DNA of 64,000 bases from Methylomonas aurea (GCF_024505045.1 NZ_JANIBM010000013.1:42919-106918), one strand, 5' to 3'. Positions 1 to 9,614 are shown, counted from the stretch's first letter. Notes: generated by a model from the letters alone, not told the origin. Numbers and translations: made by a program.

Positions 1-1387
1 CGACTGTGGCCGACGCTTGCGCGGCGGCGGTCGCGTTGAGCAAGCGAAAGATTTCGGTCACGCAATTGCGCTGCACTAAATGGTAAGCGTAGCGCTCGAA
101 CAATTGCTGTCGGTAATCGGCCAAACGGGCTGCGGCACCGGTGCGGTAAGCCTCGGCTGTCGCGGCCGGCAGCGGTGGCCGGGGCCAGTCCGCCGGCGCG
201 GATTTGTCCGGCGTATTGCTGAAGCGGGGTAGGGCGGCGGCTTGCTGTTCCCGTTCGGCGCGTTCCAAGGCGAATACCGCATTTGCGCCGTGTTCGATCG
301 TGGCGTAGCCGCGTTCGTCGAGCGCTTGCGCTGCAGCCAATTGGGCGTTGGCGGCGCCCAATAATTGCCGGGAATACTGCAGCGCGGCCGGCAGGTCGAC
401 GGCCGGCGCATACGGGTCGGCGTCGGCAGCGCGCCGATCCAGTACCGTCAGATACCCGCCGGCCAAGGACTGCTGCAGGGCGTGCAGCCGGGCCATGCCC
501 ACCAATAACGGATAACCCCAGTCCGGCCGCTCGCTGTTCAGCAGCCGGAGCAGATCGGCGCGGGTCTGATCCCGGTATCGGCGGAGCGCGGTTTGCTGCG
601 CTTCGCTCAGCCGGTAATGCGCGCCGCTCAGGGTCAATAACGCATCGGCGCGCGGCGACTTGCCGGCCAGCAGCAGGTCGAGTGCGGCCAGATTCAGCAA
701 GCGGTTTTTATAATGCTGGGCGAAAGTCAGGCTGCCGGCCGGCGGGACCGAAGCGCTTGCTTGCGCCGAATCGTCCGGCGCCAGCGTCGACAACTCCTGC
801 CATAGGGTTCGGCGTTTTTGCGCCAGAAAATCCGCGCCGTACTTTTGCAGCGCCATCGTGCGCAATGTTGCCAGTTCCGGACTATCGCCGCCTTCGCCCG
901 CGGCCGGAATCGGTGCGGCCCGATACTCTTCCAGAAAATAGCCCAGAGCCCGCAGACGCAGTTGCGGAACCTGCTCCGAGTCGTACAAATCGCGGCTCAG
1001 ATCGGCGTCTTCCTGCAACTCGCGCAACACGCTGAGTTCGCGATTCTGTTGCGCCAGCCGGCTATCGAAAGTCTCCTGCAAGGCTTGGTAGTACGCGTCG
1101 GCGACTTCGATGCGGTGACCGTGCAGGGTGCGGTTCTGCTGGTCGGCATAAGCGAAGCGGAACGCGGCGAAGTCGTCGCGGTACAGTCGTAACAAGCCCG
1201 GCTCGACGTGCTGGAAATGGTAAACCCGGTCGCCGAAGCGGAGCGCGGCGTGGCCGCCGCTGGCGTTGCCCTCGTTGGCTTCGATGTATAAAAAGTCGAA
1301 ACTGGCGCCGGCGGCCGATCCGGACGCGACCGCCAGTAGCGCGCTAACCAGCCAGCGGCCGAAAACCAAGCGCGCACGCTGCGACAT
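1..1387 (-). CDS. DUF4105-family periplasmic protein, truncated by the window edge
   Basis: The minus strand is open from an ATG at 1387 through position 1, so at least 462 residues are present and the C-terminus is missing. The product starts with a signal peptide (hydrophobic residues 12-27). A conserved block around residues 33-58 (YIEANEGNASGGHAALRFG) contains His46, and an RNCVTE motif carries Cys442. This His/Cys arrangement fits DUF4105, a permuted NlpC/P60-like fold. From memory, some DUF4105 members (Lnb) are lipoprotein N-acyltransferases; whether that applies here is inference. The gene starts 12 bp after a small lipoprotein gene on the same strand, so the two are probably cotranscribed. 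The ribosome-binding site is weak, which fits translational coupling. Family assignment is fairly secure; function is not. Confidence 0.8.
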   Translation of the reverse strand, partial: MSQRARLVFGRWLVSALLAVASGSAAGASFDFLYIEANEGNASGGHAALRFGDRVYHFQHVEPGLLRLYRDDFAAFRFAYADQQNRTLHGHRIEVADAYYQALQETFDSRLAQQNRELSVLRELQEDADLSRDLYDSEQVPQLRLRALGYFLEEYRAAPIPAAGEGGDSPELATLRTMALQKYGADFLAQKRRTLWQELSTLAPDDSAQASASVPPAGSLTFAQHYKNRLLNLAALDLLLAGKSPRADALLTLSGAHYRLSEAQQTALRRYRDQTRADLLRLLNSERPDWGYPLLVGMARLHALQQSLAGGYLTVLDRRAADADPYAPAVDLPAALQYSRQLLGAANAQLAAAQALDERGYATIEHGANAVFALERAEREQQAAALPRFSNTPDKSAPADWPRPPLPAATAEAYRTGAAARLADYRQQLFERYAYHLVQRNCVTEIFRLLNATAAAQASATV

Positions 1388-1399
1388 GGCGGTGTCCGG

Positions 1400-1840
1400 T
1401 TATTTTTTCAGGCCGTCTTCGATGGCTTGTTTTTTCATCGGATCGTTTCGGCTCAGGCTTTCCGTAAATGCCGAGATTTGCGGCTTGCCGAGCTTGGCTT
1501 TGCGCAGGCCGCGGCCGATGCCGAGGTAGGTGTAGCGGTCGTTCTCCCAATCGGTGATGCCGTGGTTTTCCGCCAGTTCGCTCAACCGGGTGCGAAAGCT
1601 GTCCAGCGTGCCGCTGGAACTGACCACGAAATCGGCCGTGTAATCGGCGACGTCTGCCTCGTATTTTTCCTTGGCGTCGCCCGACGAATCGGAACTGGAC
1701 GTGAATGGGCTGGAGGCACTGTTGAACAAGCCTTTCGAGCTGTCGAACGCGCTTTCCGAACTGGTCGAAAACGAGCAGGCGCCGAGCAGGCTGCCGCTCA
1801 GCAGCAAGGCGGTCAAATGAAGCAGGGTGAAACGGTTCAT
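1400..1840 (-). CDS. small Ser-rich outer-membrane-type lipoprotein, function unknown
   Basis: The 146-residue product has a classic lipoprotein signal: a basic N-terminus, a hydrophobic stretch and a lipobox LLGAC with the lipidated Cys near residue 22. A Ser/Asp-rich linker follows (SSTSSESAFDSSKG region), then a compact C-terminal domain of about 90 residues. I chose the ATG at 1840 because a GGAGGG ribosome-binding site lies just upstream and the longer reading frame would put non-signal residues first. It is the first gene of a pair with the DUF4105 protein, which starts 12 bp downstream. If that partner is a lipoprotein acyltransferase the pairing would make sense, but this is speculative. 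I do not recognise the C-terminal domain. Confidence 0.8.
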   Translation of the reverse strand: MNRFTLLHLTALLLSGSLLGACSFSTSSESAFDSSKGLFNSASSPFTSSSDSSGDAKEKYEADVADYTADFVVSSSGTLDSFRTRLSELAENHGITDWENDRYTYLGIGRGLRKAKLGKPQISAFTESLSRNDPMKKQAIEDGLKK

Positions 1841-2092
1841 GGCTTCCCTCCGGGATGCGAGTTTGAAATTCGGGGTTAACGGACCCGGCCGAGTCCGCAA
1901 CAAAGCCAGAGTATATCGCCTGCGTCGGCAGCCGGTAAGATGGCCGTGCCTTGGCTTGTCGCGCAACCGGCGTATGCCGGCAATCCGCGCCCGGCGACCG
2001 GCCGATTTCGCCGGTTCGCGCTGGAGGAAGCCGGCGAGAAACTGGTACTATAAGCGGCTTAAATCGTACCGAGGCAAAGAGGAGTTAAGGGT
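1841..2092. other. divergent intergenic region, lipoprotein / MFS transporter
   Basis: About 250 bp separate the divergently transcribed lipoprotein gene and the MFS gene, so both promoters should lie here. I see no convincing consensus promoter, operator or RNA structure. The right end carries the GAGGAGTTAAGGG ribosome-binding region of the MFS gene. Confidence 0.5.
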
Positions 2093-3478
2093 TTGACACA
2101 GGTTCAGGATATTACCAGTCCGATGACGGCCATGGAGAAGCGGGCGACCGTGTCGCTGGCCAGTATCTATGCGCTCAGAATGCTGGGTTTGTTCATGCTG
2201 TTGCCGGTGTTGTCGCTGTTCACCGAGCAAATGCCCGGTTCCACGCCGAAACTGGTCGGTTTGACCATGGGTATTTACGGCTTGACCCAAGCCATTTTGC
2301 AAATCCCGTTCGGCCTGCTGTCCGACCGCTTCAGCCGCAAGACCGTGATCGTGATCGGCTTGGTCTTGTTCGTGGCCGGCAGCATTTGGGCGGCATTGGC
2401 TACCGATATTTACGGCGTTCTGATCGGCCGGGCCTTGCAGGGCTGCGGGGCGATTTCGGCGGCGGTCATGGCGCTACTCGCCGATTTGACTCAGGAAGTA
2501 CACCGCACCAAAGCCATGGCGACGATAGGCGCCAGCATCGGCGTGTCGTTCGGGGTCGCCATCACGCTGGGGCCGATCATTGCCCACCAGTTCGGCATTG
2601 CCGGCATTTTCTGGATGATCGCGTTACTGGCCGCGCTGGCGATTCTGGTGATTCTGTTCGTCGTACCCAATCCGGAAAAAATCAGCACTCACCGTGACGC
2701 CGAATACATCCCGTCGGAATTGAGCAGCGTCATTACCAACCCCGACCTGCTACGCCTGAATTACGGCATTTTTGCCTTGCATTTGATCCTGATGGCCAGC
2801 TTCGTCGTGGTGCCCTTGCTGATGCGCGATGCCGGTCTGGAGGGCGGTAGCCACTGGATGGTGTACTTGCCGGTGTTGGTGACCTCGATGGCCGGCATCA
2901 TTCCGTTCGTCATCATTGCCGAGAAGAAACGCAAGATGAAGCCGGTGTTTCTTGGCGCAATTGCGACCCTGGTCGTCGCCAATGTCGGCTTCGTGGTATT
3001 GCACGGCCAGCTGATCGGCCTGATCGCCTGTCTGTGGATTTTCTTCTGCGGTTTCAATTTGCTGGAAGCGACCTTGCCGTCGTTGATTTCGAAGACCGCG
3101 CCGGGCGATTTGAAAGGCACCGCGATGGGAATTTACTCCAGCGGGCAGTTCCTCGGTGCATTTCTGGGCGGGGCGGCCGGCGGTTGGTTGTACGGCGAAT
3201 TCGGCGCCGTCGCCGTGTTCCTGTTCTCGGCCGGGGTGGCCGCCAGCTGGGCGTTGATCGCGCTGTTCATGTCGCCGCCGCGCTATTGGGCCAATCTGCT
3301 GCTGCCGTTGCAAGGCGTTGCCGCCGAACGGGGTAGCGAATTTTCCAAACAATTGCTGGCGATTGCCGGTGTCGAAGAAGTCCGGCTGCATTTCGAAGAA
3401 CGGGCGGCTTATCTGAAGGTCGACAGCCAACGCCTGGACAAAGACCAACTCAACCAATTTTTACAGCAATGGCGTTAG
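2093..3478 (+). CDS. YajR-like MFS efflux transporter with C-terminal ferredoxin-like domain
   Basis: This is a 461-residue major facilitator superfamily protein of the inner membrane with twelve predicted helices. The A-motif is visible near residues 68-78 (GLLSDRFSRK). After the last helix (about residue 390) comes a soluble tail of about 65 residues ending in VDSQRLDKDQLNQFL. That tail matches the ferredoxin-like YAM domain that distinguishes E. coli YajR from other drug-proton antiporters. The start is TTG at 2093, chosen for the GGAG ribosome-binding site; an ATG at 2123 is an alternative. The gene lies 30 bp upstream of ssb, an arrangement that may be an operon. The transported substrate is unknown. 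Confidence 0.88.
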   Translation: MTQVQDITSPMTAMEKRATVSLASIYALRMLGLFMLLPVLSLFTEQMPGSTPKLVGLTMGIYGLTQAILQIPFGLLSDRFSRKTVIVIGLVLFVAGSIWAALATDIYGVLIGRALQGCGAISAAVMALLADLTQEVHRTKAMATIGASIGVSFGVAITLGPIIAHQFGIAGIFWMIALLAALAILVILFVVPNPEKISTHRDAEYIPSELSSVITNPDLLRLNYGIFALHLILMASFVVVPLLMRDAGLEGGSHWMVYLPVLVTSMAGIIPFVIIAEKKRKMKPVFLGAIATLVVANVGFVVLHGQLIGLIACLWIFFCGFNLLEATLPSLISKTAPGDLKGTAMGIYSSGQFLGAFLGGAAGGWLYGEFGAVAVFLFSAGVAASWALIALFMSPPRYWANLLLPLQGVAAERGSEFSKQLLAIAGVEEVRLHFEERAAYLKVDSQRLDKDQLNQFLQQWR

Positions 3479-3508
3479 GCTGCTGCTGAACAACACACGG
3501 AGACAACC

Positions 3509-3973
3509 ATGCTGAACAAAGTCATGCTGATCGGCCGCCTCGGCGCCGATCCGGAAGTACGTTACATGCCGAGCGGAGACGCCATCACCACGATCCGCCT
3601 GGCGACCAGCCGGCGTTGGAAAGACCGCAATACCAACGAGCGCAAGGAAGAAACCGAATGGCACCGGGTGGTGTTTTTCAGCGGCTTGGCCAAAATCGCC
3701 GGCGAGTACCTTAAGAAGGGCAGCCAGGTCTATGTCGATGGCCGCATCCGCACTCAGAAATGGCAGGGCCAGGACGGCCAGGACCGCTACACCACCGAAA
3801 TCGTCGCCGAAAATATGCATATGTTGGACAGCCGCAGCGGCGGAACCGCCAGCTACGCCGACAGCAATACGCCGCCGCCGAGCGCTTACGACAGCCGTCC
3901 GGCCGGTGCCGGCAGCCCGGCGCCCTCAGGCCCGGCCGCTTACGACGATTTCGACGACGATATTCCTTTTTAA
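3509..3973 (+). CDS. ssb: single-stranded DNA-binding protein
   Basis: The 154-residue product carries an OB-fold (residues 1-110; [20 protein letters not shown] at the start, [12 protein letters not shown] in the middle). A flexible Gly/Pro/Ser linker follows, then the acidic tip DFDDDIPF that recruits repair and replication partners in bacterial SSB. It protects ssDNA during replication, recombination and repair. The length is close to the usual 150-180. It follows the MFS gene by 30 bp with an AGGAGA-type ribosome-binding site (ACGGAGACAACC) and ends at a clear intrinsic terminator. The RecQ-UvrD gene downstream has its own unit beyond the terminator. Confidence 0.97.
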   Translation: MLNKVMLIGRLGADPEVRYMPSGDAITTIRLATSRRWKDRNTNERKEETEWHRVVFFSGLAKIAGEYLKKGSQVYVDGRIRTQKWQGQDGQDRYTTEIVAENMHMLDSRSGGTASYADSNTPPPSAYDSRPAGAGSPAPSGPAAYDDFDDDIPF

Positions 3974-3994
3974 AGCAGGTTTACCGAGCCGGCT

Positions 3995-4020
3995 AAAGCC
4001 CCTTGACCGGGGCTTTTTTA
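3995..4020 (+). terminator. intrinsic terminator after ssb
   Basis: An 8-bp stem AAAGCCCC/GGGGCTTT (3995-4002 with 4009-4016) has a 6-nt loop and a run of T residues, 22 bp after the ssb stop codon. Confidence 0.9.
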
Positions 4021-4205
4021 CGGCATCGTGTTTTTGGGGGGCGGCAGGCTGTCCGCGCCGGCGTTAACAGGCCGCGGCCGTTCGAGCAATGTGGTTTATT
4101 CCTTTTTGTCGCCGGGAACTTTTCAGGTGCCGGCCGCTTTGGCAAACTGAATGGTTCGAGCGTTCTCGCGAGCCGCTTGATTTACCACCCACCTGACGTC
4201 GCTTA

Positions 4206-7200
4206 ATGGACCAACAGCCGGAAAAATTGCGGGCCCGTTGCCTTTGCATCGATATCGAAACCGCACGCCACGACCACCTGCAACTGAAAGAAATCGGCGC
4301 CTACCGGCTCGATACCGGCCTCAGGCTCAGAATTGCCGGCAAGGCGGCCGATCTGGTGGACAAACTGGATCAAGCCTGTGCCGGTGCGGCCTTCGTGTTG
4401 GGCCACAATGTGATAGCCTTCGACCAACCGGCGCTGGCACTGTTGCATCCGAAATTGGCGCTGCACCGGCTGCCGCTGGTCGATACCTTGGAGTTGTCGC
4501 CGGTCGCCTTTCCGCAAAACCCTTACCATCGCCTGGTCAAGGACTACAAGCTTTGTACCACCACCCGCAACGACCCGGTCCGCGACGCCGAACTGGCCTA
4601 TGAGCTGTTTCTGGATCAGGCCGCCGCCTTGCGCCAACGCGTGGCGGAACATCCCGACGAGGCCTTGTGCCTGCATTTTTTGTTGGCGCCGGAAAACGGC
4701 AAGGGCGTTGCCAATTTCTTCGCGACGTTGCGCGCCGCGTTGCGGCCGACCTTGGCCGAAGCGCAAACCGCATGGCGGCGGGCGACGGACGGCAAGGTGT
4801 GCCGGCGGGCGCAGATGCAAGCCGTTACCGCCTGTTTGCCCGACCCGGAATGGCACAAGCCGCTGGCCTACGTACTGGCTTGGCTGCGAGTGGCAGGCGC
4901 CAATTCGGTGTTGCCGCCGTGGGTGGTTGCCAATTTTCCGAAAACCCGCGAGCTGATAGCGCGGCTGCGCGATATCGCCTGCGGCGATCCGGATTGCGTC
5001 TGGTGCAGCGAACAGCACGATCTATCGAAACTATTGCCGCGTTATTTTCCCGGCATCAGCCATTTCCGCCCGCAACCGGCCAGCGCCGACGGCCGCTCGC
5101 TGCAACAGGCCATCGTCGAAAACGGTTTCGCCGGCACGCCGACCCTGGCGATATTGCCCACCGGCGGCGGCAAATCCTTGTGTTACCAGTTGCCGGCATT
5201 GGCGCGGTTTTACCGTAACGGCAGCCTGACCGTGATCGTTTCGCCGCTGCAATCCTTGATGAAGGACCAGGTCGACAACCTGGAGTCGCGCGGGATTACC
5301 TGCGCCGGATATCTGAACAGCCTGTTGAATCCGCTGGAGCGGCGCATCATGCTCGACAAATTGCGGCTCGGCGATTTGGGCTTGATTTTCGTGGCGCCGG
5401 AGCAATTTCGCAGTACGGCGTTCACCAAGGCTCTGGCCCAGCGCGAAATCGGAGCTTGGGTGTTCGACGAGGCGCACTGCCTGTCGAAATGGGGCCACGA
5501 TTTTCGGCCGGACTACTTGTACGTCTCGCGTTACATCAAGCAGCGCCAAGCGGGCAATCCGTCGCCGCTACATTGCTTTACCGCGACCGCCAAACCGGAC
5601 GTGGTGCAGGACATCGTCGGCCATTTCGCCGACCGCCTCGGCGTTTCGCTGCAAGTGCTGACCGGGGGCGTCAAGCGGGAAAACCTGTGGTATGAAGTCC
5701 ACGCGGTACCGGCCCAGGCGAAATATCCGGAAGCGTTACGCCTGCTGGAACAGGCCCTACGCGACGACGGCGGCGCGATCGTGTTCTGCGCCCGGCAGAA
5801 AACGGTCGAGGATGTCGCCGGATTCTTGCAGCAGGCCGGCCTGGAGTGCGGCTATTTTCACGGCGGCATGTTGCCGGAAGAAAAGCGCCGGGTGCAGGAA
5901 GCTTTCATCGCCGGCGAATTGCGCGTAATCGCCGCTACCAACGCCTTCGGGATGGGCGTGGATAAGGCGGACGTGCGCTTGGTGCTGCATCTGGATACGC
6001 CGGGGTCGCTGGAAAATTATTTGCAGGAAGCCGGCCGCGCCGGCCGCGACCAGCAACCGGCGCGTTGCATATTGTTGTACGACGAGGCCGACCTGGACGT
6101 GCAATTTCGCCTGTTGCGCAATTCCCGCTTGAGCCAGCACGATATCCACGCCATTCTGAAAGCGTTGCGTAGCATCGAGCGGAAAGACCGCAGCGAAGGC
6201 GAGGTCGTCGTCACCAGCGGCGAAATTTTGCTGGAGATTCCGGACAAACACGGTATCGACCCGGACGCCGCCGATGCCGACACCAAGGTCAGGATCGCCG
6301 TAGCCTGGCTGGAAGAGGCGCGTTTGCTGGAGCGGCGGGAAAACCATACCCGCGTGTTTCCGGGCAGCCTGCTGGTGTCGAGTCTCGACCAGGCCCGCGA
6401 CGTGCTCGAGAAAAAACTCGGGCCGCAGGCGGATATCGAACCTTATCTGGCCATGCTGGCTCAATTATTTGCCTGCGAGGACGACGCCGGCATCAGCACC
6501 GACGACCTGATGCTGGCCACCAGGCGTGATTCGTTTCAGGTGATGCACATGTTGCGCGATCTGGACCGGTTCAAACTGCTGTCCAACGATACTGAAATCG
6601 GCATCGCCTTTTACCGCGACCCGGACAGCGCCGAGCGGCTGGAAGCGTTGCGCAAATTGGAGGATGCGTTGGTGGCCTGTCTGCGCGAAGCGGCACCGGA
6701 CGCCGACCGCGAGCAATGGCAGATTTTGAACGTGCGCCGTTTGTGCGACACGCTGCGGCGCGAGTCCGGCGTCGAGTTGGAGCCGGAACGCTTGACCAGG
6801 CTGATGAAGTCTTTCGCCGAAGCCTTTGGCGGCAGCGTCGGCCAGCGCGGTTTTTTCGCGTTGCGGCCCGGCGGCCAGGACAATCGTTACGTCAAATTGC
6901 TGCGCGACTGGCGCGAAATCGATGCCATTCGCCATAAGCGCATGCGCCTGGCTCAGGCCTTGCTGCATTATTTTGCCGAGCGGCGCCAGGGCAACAACTT
7001 GTTGGTGGTATGTAAACAGGGCGAGTTGGAAGCCGCGTTGCAGGCCGACCTGACCCTGCAGGATCTGGAGGTGCGCGACTGGAGCGTCGCGCTGGCGGCG
7101 ACTTTGGTCTATCTCGACACCAATGAAGTATTGCATTTGGCCCGCGGCAAAGCCGTGTTTCGCGCCGCGATGAGCATACAGCTCAACGCCGAGGCCCGGC

Positions 7201-7604
7201 GCCGCCAGTTCAAGAAGTCCGATTACGCCGAATTGGCCTTGCATTACCAGGACAAAATCGTCCAGGTCCATGTGATGGCCGAATACGCCAAGCTGGCGCT
7301 GGGCAAAATCCAGGCCGCGATGGCGTTTATCGTCGACTATTTCGGCATGGACCGCGCAGCCTTCGTCCGCCGCTATTTCGCCGGCCGCCAGGACGTGTTG
7401 GAAATGGCGACCACCGAGGCCGCGCATCGCCGGATTCTGACCGATCTGAAGAATCCGGAGCAACAGGCATCGTCGCCGCGCCCGCCGAGGGCAATTATCT
7501 GGTCCTGGCCGGCCCCGGCGCCGGCAAGACCCGGGTCATCGTGCACCGCGTGGCCTGGTTGTTGCGGGAATGCATGGCGTTGCCGGAGGAGATCATGGTG
7601 CTGA
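4206..7604 (+). CDS. DEDD exonuclease-RecQ helicase portion of a giant RecQ-UvrD protein (frameshifted)
   Basis: This open frame encodes the first part of a multi-domain DNA repair enzyme. Residues 14-140 look like a DEDD 3'-5' exonuclease: DIET (Asp16/Glu18), GHNVIAFD (Asp73) and PVRDAELA (Asp127). A cysteine cluster (CGDPDCVWC) lies near residues 259-267. The RecQ helicase core follows, with Walker A TGGGKS at 319-324, DEAH at 421-424 and QEAGRAGRD near residue 610. Helical domains run on to about residue 1085. The true reading then shifts: one base is missing between 7468 and 7469. The last 45 or so residues of this frame (from SSPRPPR) are out-of-frame, while the next frame reads directly into a UvrD Walker A. 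Repaired, the protein would be about 1715 residues. The break may be a real mutation or an assembly error. Confidence 0.9.
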   Translation: MDQQPEKLRARCLCIDIETARHDHLQLKEIGAYRLDTGLRLRIAGKAADLVDKLDQACAGAAFVLGHNVIAFDQPALALLHPKLALHRLPLVDTLELSPVAFPQNPYHRLVKDYKLCTTTRNDPVRDAELAYELFLDQAAALRQRVAEHPDEALCLHFLLAPENGKGVANFFATLRAALRPTLAEAQTAWRRATDGKVCRRAQMQAVTACLPDPEWHKPLAYVLAWLRVAGANSVLPPWVVANFPKTRELIARLRDIACGDPDCVWCSEQHDLSKLLPRYFPGISHFRPQPASADGRSLQQAIVENGFAGTPTLAILPTGGGKSLCYQLPALARFYRNGSLTVIVSPLQSLMKDQVDNLESRGITCAGYLNSLLNPLERRIMLDKLRLGDLGLIFVAPEQFRSTAFTKALAQREIGAWVFDEAHCLSKWGHDFRPDYLYVSRYIKQRQAGNPSPLHCFTATAKPDVVQDIVGHFADRLGVSLQVLTGGVKRENLWYEVHAVPAQAKYPEALRLLEQALRDDGGAIVFCARQKTVEDVAGFLQQAGLECGYFHGGMLPEEKRRVQEAFIAGELRVIAATNAFGMGVDKADVRLVLHLDTPGSLENYLQEAGRAGRDQQPARCILLYDEADLDVQFRLLRNSRLSQHDIHAILKALRSIERKDRSEGEVVVTSGEILLEIPDKHGIDPDAADADTKVRIAVAWLEEARLLERRENHTRVFPGSLLVSSLDQARDVLEKKLGPQADIEPYLAMLAQLFACEDDAGISTDDLMLATRRDSFQVMHMLRDLDRFKLLSNDTEIGIAFYRDPDSAERLEALRKLEDALVACLREAAPDADREQWQILNVRRLCDTLRRESGVELEPERLTRLMKSFAEAFGGSVGQRGFFALRPGGQDNRYVKLLRDWREIDAIRHKRMRLAQALLHYFAERRQGNNLLVVCKQGELEAALQADLTLQDLEVRDWSVALAATLVYLDTNEVLHLARGKAVFRAAMSIQLNAEARRRQFKKSDYAELALHYQDKIVQVHVMAEYAKLALGKIQAAMAFIVDYFGMDRAAFVRRYFAGRQDVLEMATTEAAHRRILTDLKNPEQQASSPRPPRAIIWSWPAPAPARPGSSCTAWPGCCGNAWRCRRRSWC
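7467..7470 (+). other. probable single-base deletion joining the RecQ and UvrD halves
   Basis: Frame 1 reads E-Q-Q-A up to 7467-7468. Frame 3 reads I-V-A-A-P-A-E-G from 7469 with no loss of sense. Inserting one base between 7468 and 7469 restores a continuous protein (EQQAIVAAPAEGNYLVLAG). There is no X-XXY-YYZ slippery heptamer at the site, so programmed frameshifting is unlikely. Confidence 0.8.
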
Positions 7605-9352
7605 GCTATAACCGCTCCGCCGCGGTCGAGATTCGCCGACGGCTGTGGGCGTTGGCAGGCGCCGACGCCGCCGGTGTCAGCGTCCGCACCTTGCACGGCC
7701 TGGCGATGCAATTGACCGGCACCAGCTACGCGGTGGCCGCCGAACACGGCGAAAGCGTGGATTTTTCGGCGGTGATCAAACAGGCGGCGGCCTACTTGCG
7801 CCAGGCGGAGGCCGGCGACGAGGCCGGGCCGTCGGTGCGCCGCGACCGCGTGCTGTCCGGGCTGCGCTATCTATTGGTCGACGAGTACCAGGATATCAAC
7901 GCCGACCATTACGACTTGATCAGCGCGTTGGCCGGCCGCAGCATCCGCAGTGAGGAAGATCGGCTGTTTTTGATGGCGGTCGGCGACGACGACCAGAATA
8001 TCTATGCCTTCGGCGGCGCCGATGTCGGCTTTATCAAGCAATTCAGTGCCGACTACCAGGCCAGAACCTTCTATCTGCTGGAAAACTACCGCTCCACGGC
8101 GCAAATCATCCACTGCGCCAGCCGGGTGATCGCTCCGGCCCGCGGTCGGATGAAAACCGGGCAGAGCTTGAGGGTGGACCACGCCCGGCGCGAGGCGGCG
8201 CCGGGCGGCGAATGGCAGGATTTGGACAGTCTGGCCCAGGGCCGGGTGCATATTCTGGCGGTCGCCGCCGACGCCGTCGCCGAAGCCGAGGCGGTCCTGG
8301 CCGAACTGCAGCGTTTGAACCGGTTGCAACCCGGCAACCCGTCCGGCTATTGGGGCCGGTTCGCCGTGATTGCCCGCCATTGGCAAAGCCTGGAACCGCT
8401 CGAGGCCTTGTGCCGCCGGCAAGGAATTCCGGTGCGTTCGTTGCGCGACGAGTATTTGCTGGATCTGCACAGCACGCGCGAAGGCCGGGTCTTGATCCGC
8501 TTGTTGAGCAAGCGGGAGCGGCGCGGCGGCAAGCCGCGGCTGTTGCTGCGCTGGGGGGCGTTGTCGCGCTGGTTCCGCTGCCGCTACCGCCAAGCGGTGA
8601 CGGCAGAGATCGCCCATCCGTACCGTGCGCTGTTGGCGCAATTCATCGCCGAAACCGAAGCCGCCACGCCCGGCTGCCAACTGGTAGCCGCCGATGTGCT
8701 GGACGCGCTGTACGAATTCGGTGCCGGCAGCCAGGCTGCCGGCCAGCAAATCAATTCGCCGTTGACACTGCTGACCGCCCATCGCGCCAAAGGGCTGGAG
8801 TTCGACCACGTCCTGGTCTTGGACGGCGGCGGTTGGCGCTCGGCCGCCGACGACGAACGGCGCTTGTTTTACGTGGCGATGACCCGCGCGCGTAAAACGC
8901 TGGCGTTATGTTCCCGCCAAGGCGGGCGCCATGCCTTCATCGCCGATTGCGAGCCGCTCTGCCTGAAAAGCCGGGGCCAGCGCGTCGAGGGCCTCGGCCG
9001 CACGCTGGAGCGGGTCTGGGTCGCCGGCCCGTCGCAGGTTTGGTTGTCCTGGCCGGGCAGTTTTGCCGCCAACCAGCCGATACACCGGGCGCTGGCCGGC
9101 TTGGATTGGGGCAGCGAACTGGTCTTGCGCGAACTCGGTAACGGCAGCGAGGGTTGGGAACTGGCCGACGCCAACGGCATCGCGGTCGGCCGCATGGCAA
9201 AGGCGTTCCGGCCGCCGCCCGGCCGCATCATTGCGGTCAGAGTGGCGGCGGTGTTGGTGCGGGACAAAAAGCAGGACAACAAAGCCAAACTCAGAACCGA
9301 ATCGTGGGAACTGGTTTTGCCCGAAATCGTGTACGTCACCGACGGTGCTTAA
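7541..9352 (+). CDS. UvrD/Rep-type helicase portion of the same RecQ-UvrD protein
   Basis: The coding homology begins at 7469, upstream of the first in-frame start (GTG 7541). Bases 7469-7540 encode NYLVLAGPGAGKTRVIV, the SF1 Walker A, which is unlikely to sit before a start codon. Superfamily 1 motifs follow in order: LLVDEYQD (motif II), GDDDQNIYAFGG (III), ENYRSTAQII (IV), TAHRAKGLEFDHVLVLDG (V) and RRLFYVAMTRARK (VI). A C-terminal domain of about 140 residues of unknown type ends the protein. There is no independent ribosome-binding site, and the frame upstream joins the RecQ frame by adding one base. I therefore read this as the 3' half of one gene starting at 4206, not as a separate helicase. 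Translated alone from 7541 it would lack Walker A and be inactive. Confidence 0.85.
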   Translation: MHRVAWLLRECMALPEEIMVLSYNRSAAVEIRRRLWALAGADAAGVSVRTLHGLAMQLTGTSYAVAAEHGESVDFSAVIKQAAAYLRQAEAGDEAGPSVRRDRVLSGLRYLLVDEYQDINADHYDLISALAGRSIRSEEDRLFLMAVGDDDQNIYAFGGADVGFIKQFSADYQARTFYLLENYRSTAQIIHCASRVIAPARGRMKTGQSLRVDHARREAAPGGEWQDLDSLAQGRVHILAVAADAVAEAEAVLAELQRLNRLQPGNPSGYWGRFAVIARHWQSLEPLEALCRRQGIPVRSLRDEYLLDLHSTREGRVLIRLLSKRERRGGKPRLLLRWGALSRWFRCRYRQAVTAEIAHPYRALLAQFIAETEAATPGCQLVAADVLDALYEFGAGSQAAGQQINSPLTLLTAHRAKGLEFDHVLVLDGGGWRSAADDERRLFYVAMTRARKTLALCSRQGGRHAFIADCEPLCLKSRGQRVEGLGRTLERVWVAGPSQVWLSWPGSFAANQPIHRALAGLDWGSELVLRELGNGSEGWELADANGIAVGRMAKAFRPPPGRIIAVRVAAVLVRDKKQDNKAKLRTESWELVLPEIVYVTDGA

Positions 9353-9614
9353 TCCAACGCCGACAAGGCAGGCGGCAGGCGGATCCTGGGGGGGCGTTAG
9401 TTTGAGCACAGCAGGTCGCCCCGGCAGGCAATGCCCGATGCGGTTAAGTCAAGGAAAGTACCTGGTTCCGGCAGGGAATGCCCGAATTCAGGAGCCAAGG
9501 ATGGCGCAGGCGTTCCACATCCTTGTCGAAACCAGGCAGTTTTGAACAAGAAGCTCAATTCGGGATGTTGTTCCAAAACGGCATTTGATGTAAGCCGACT
9601 ACTTCGTGCCAGGA

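Noticed and set aside
7467..7545. Programmed ribosomal frameshift joining RecQ and UvrD
   Set aside because: No slippery heptamer or nearby stimulatory structure was seen at the shift point; a lost base explains the data more simply.
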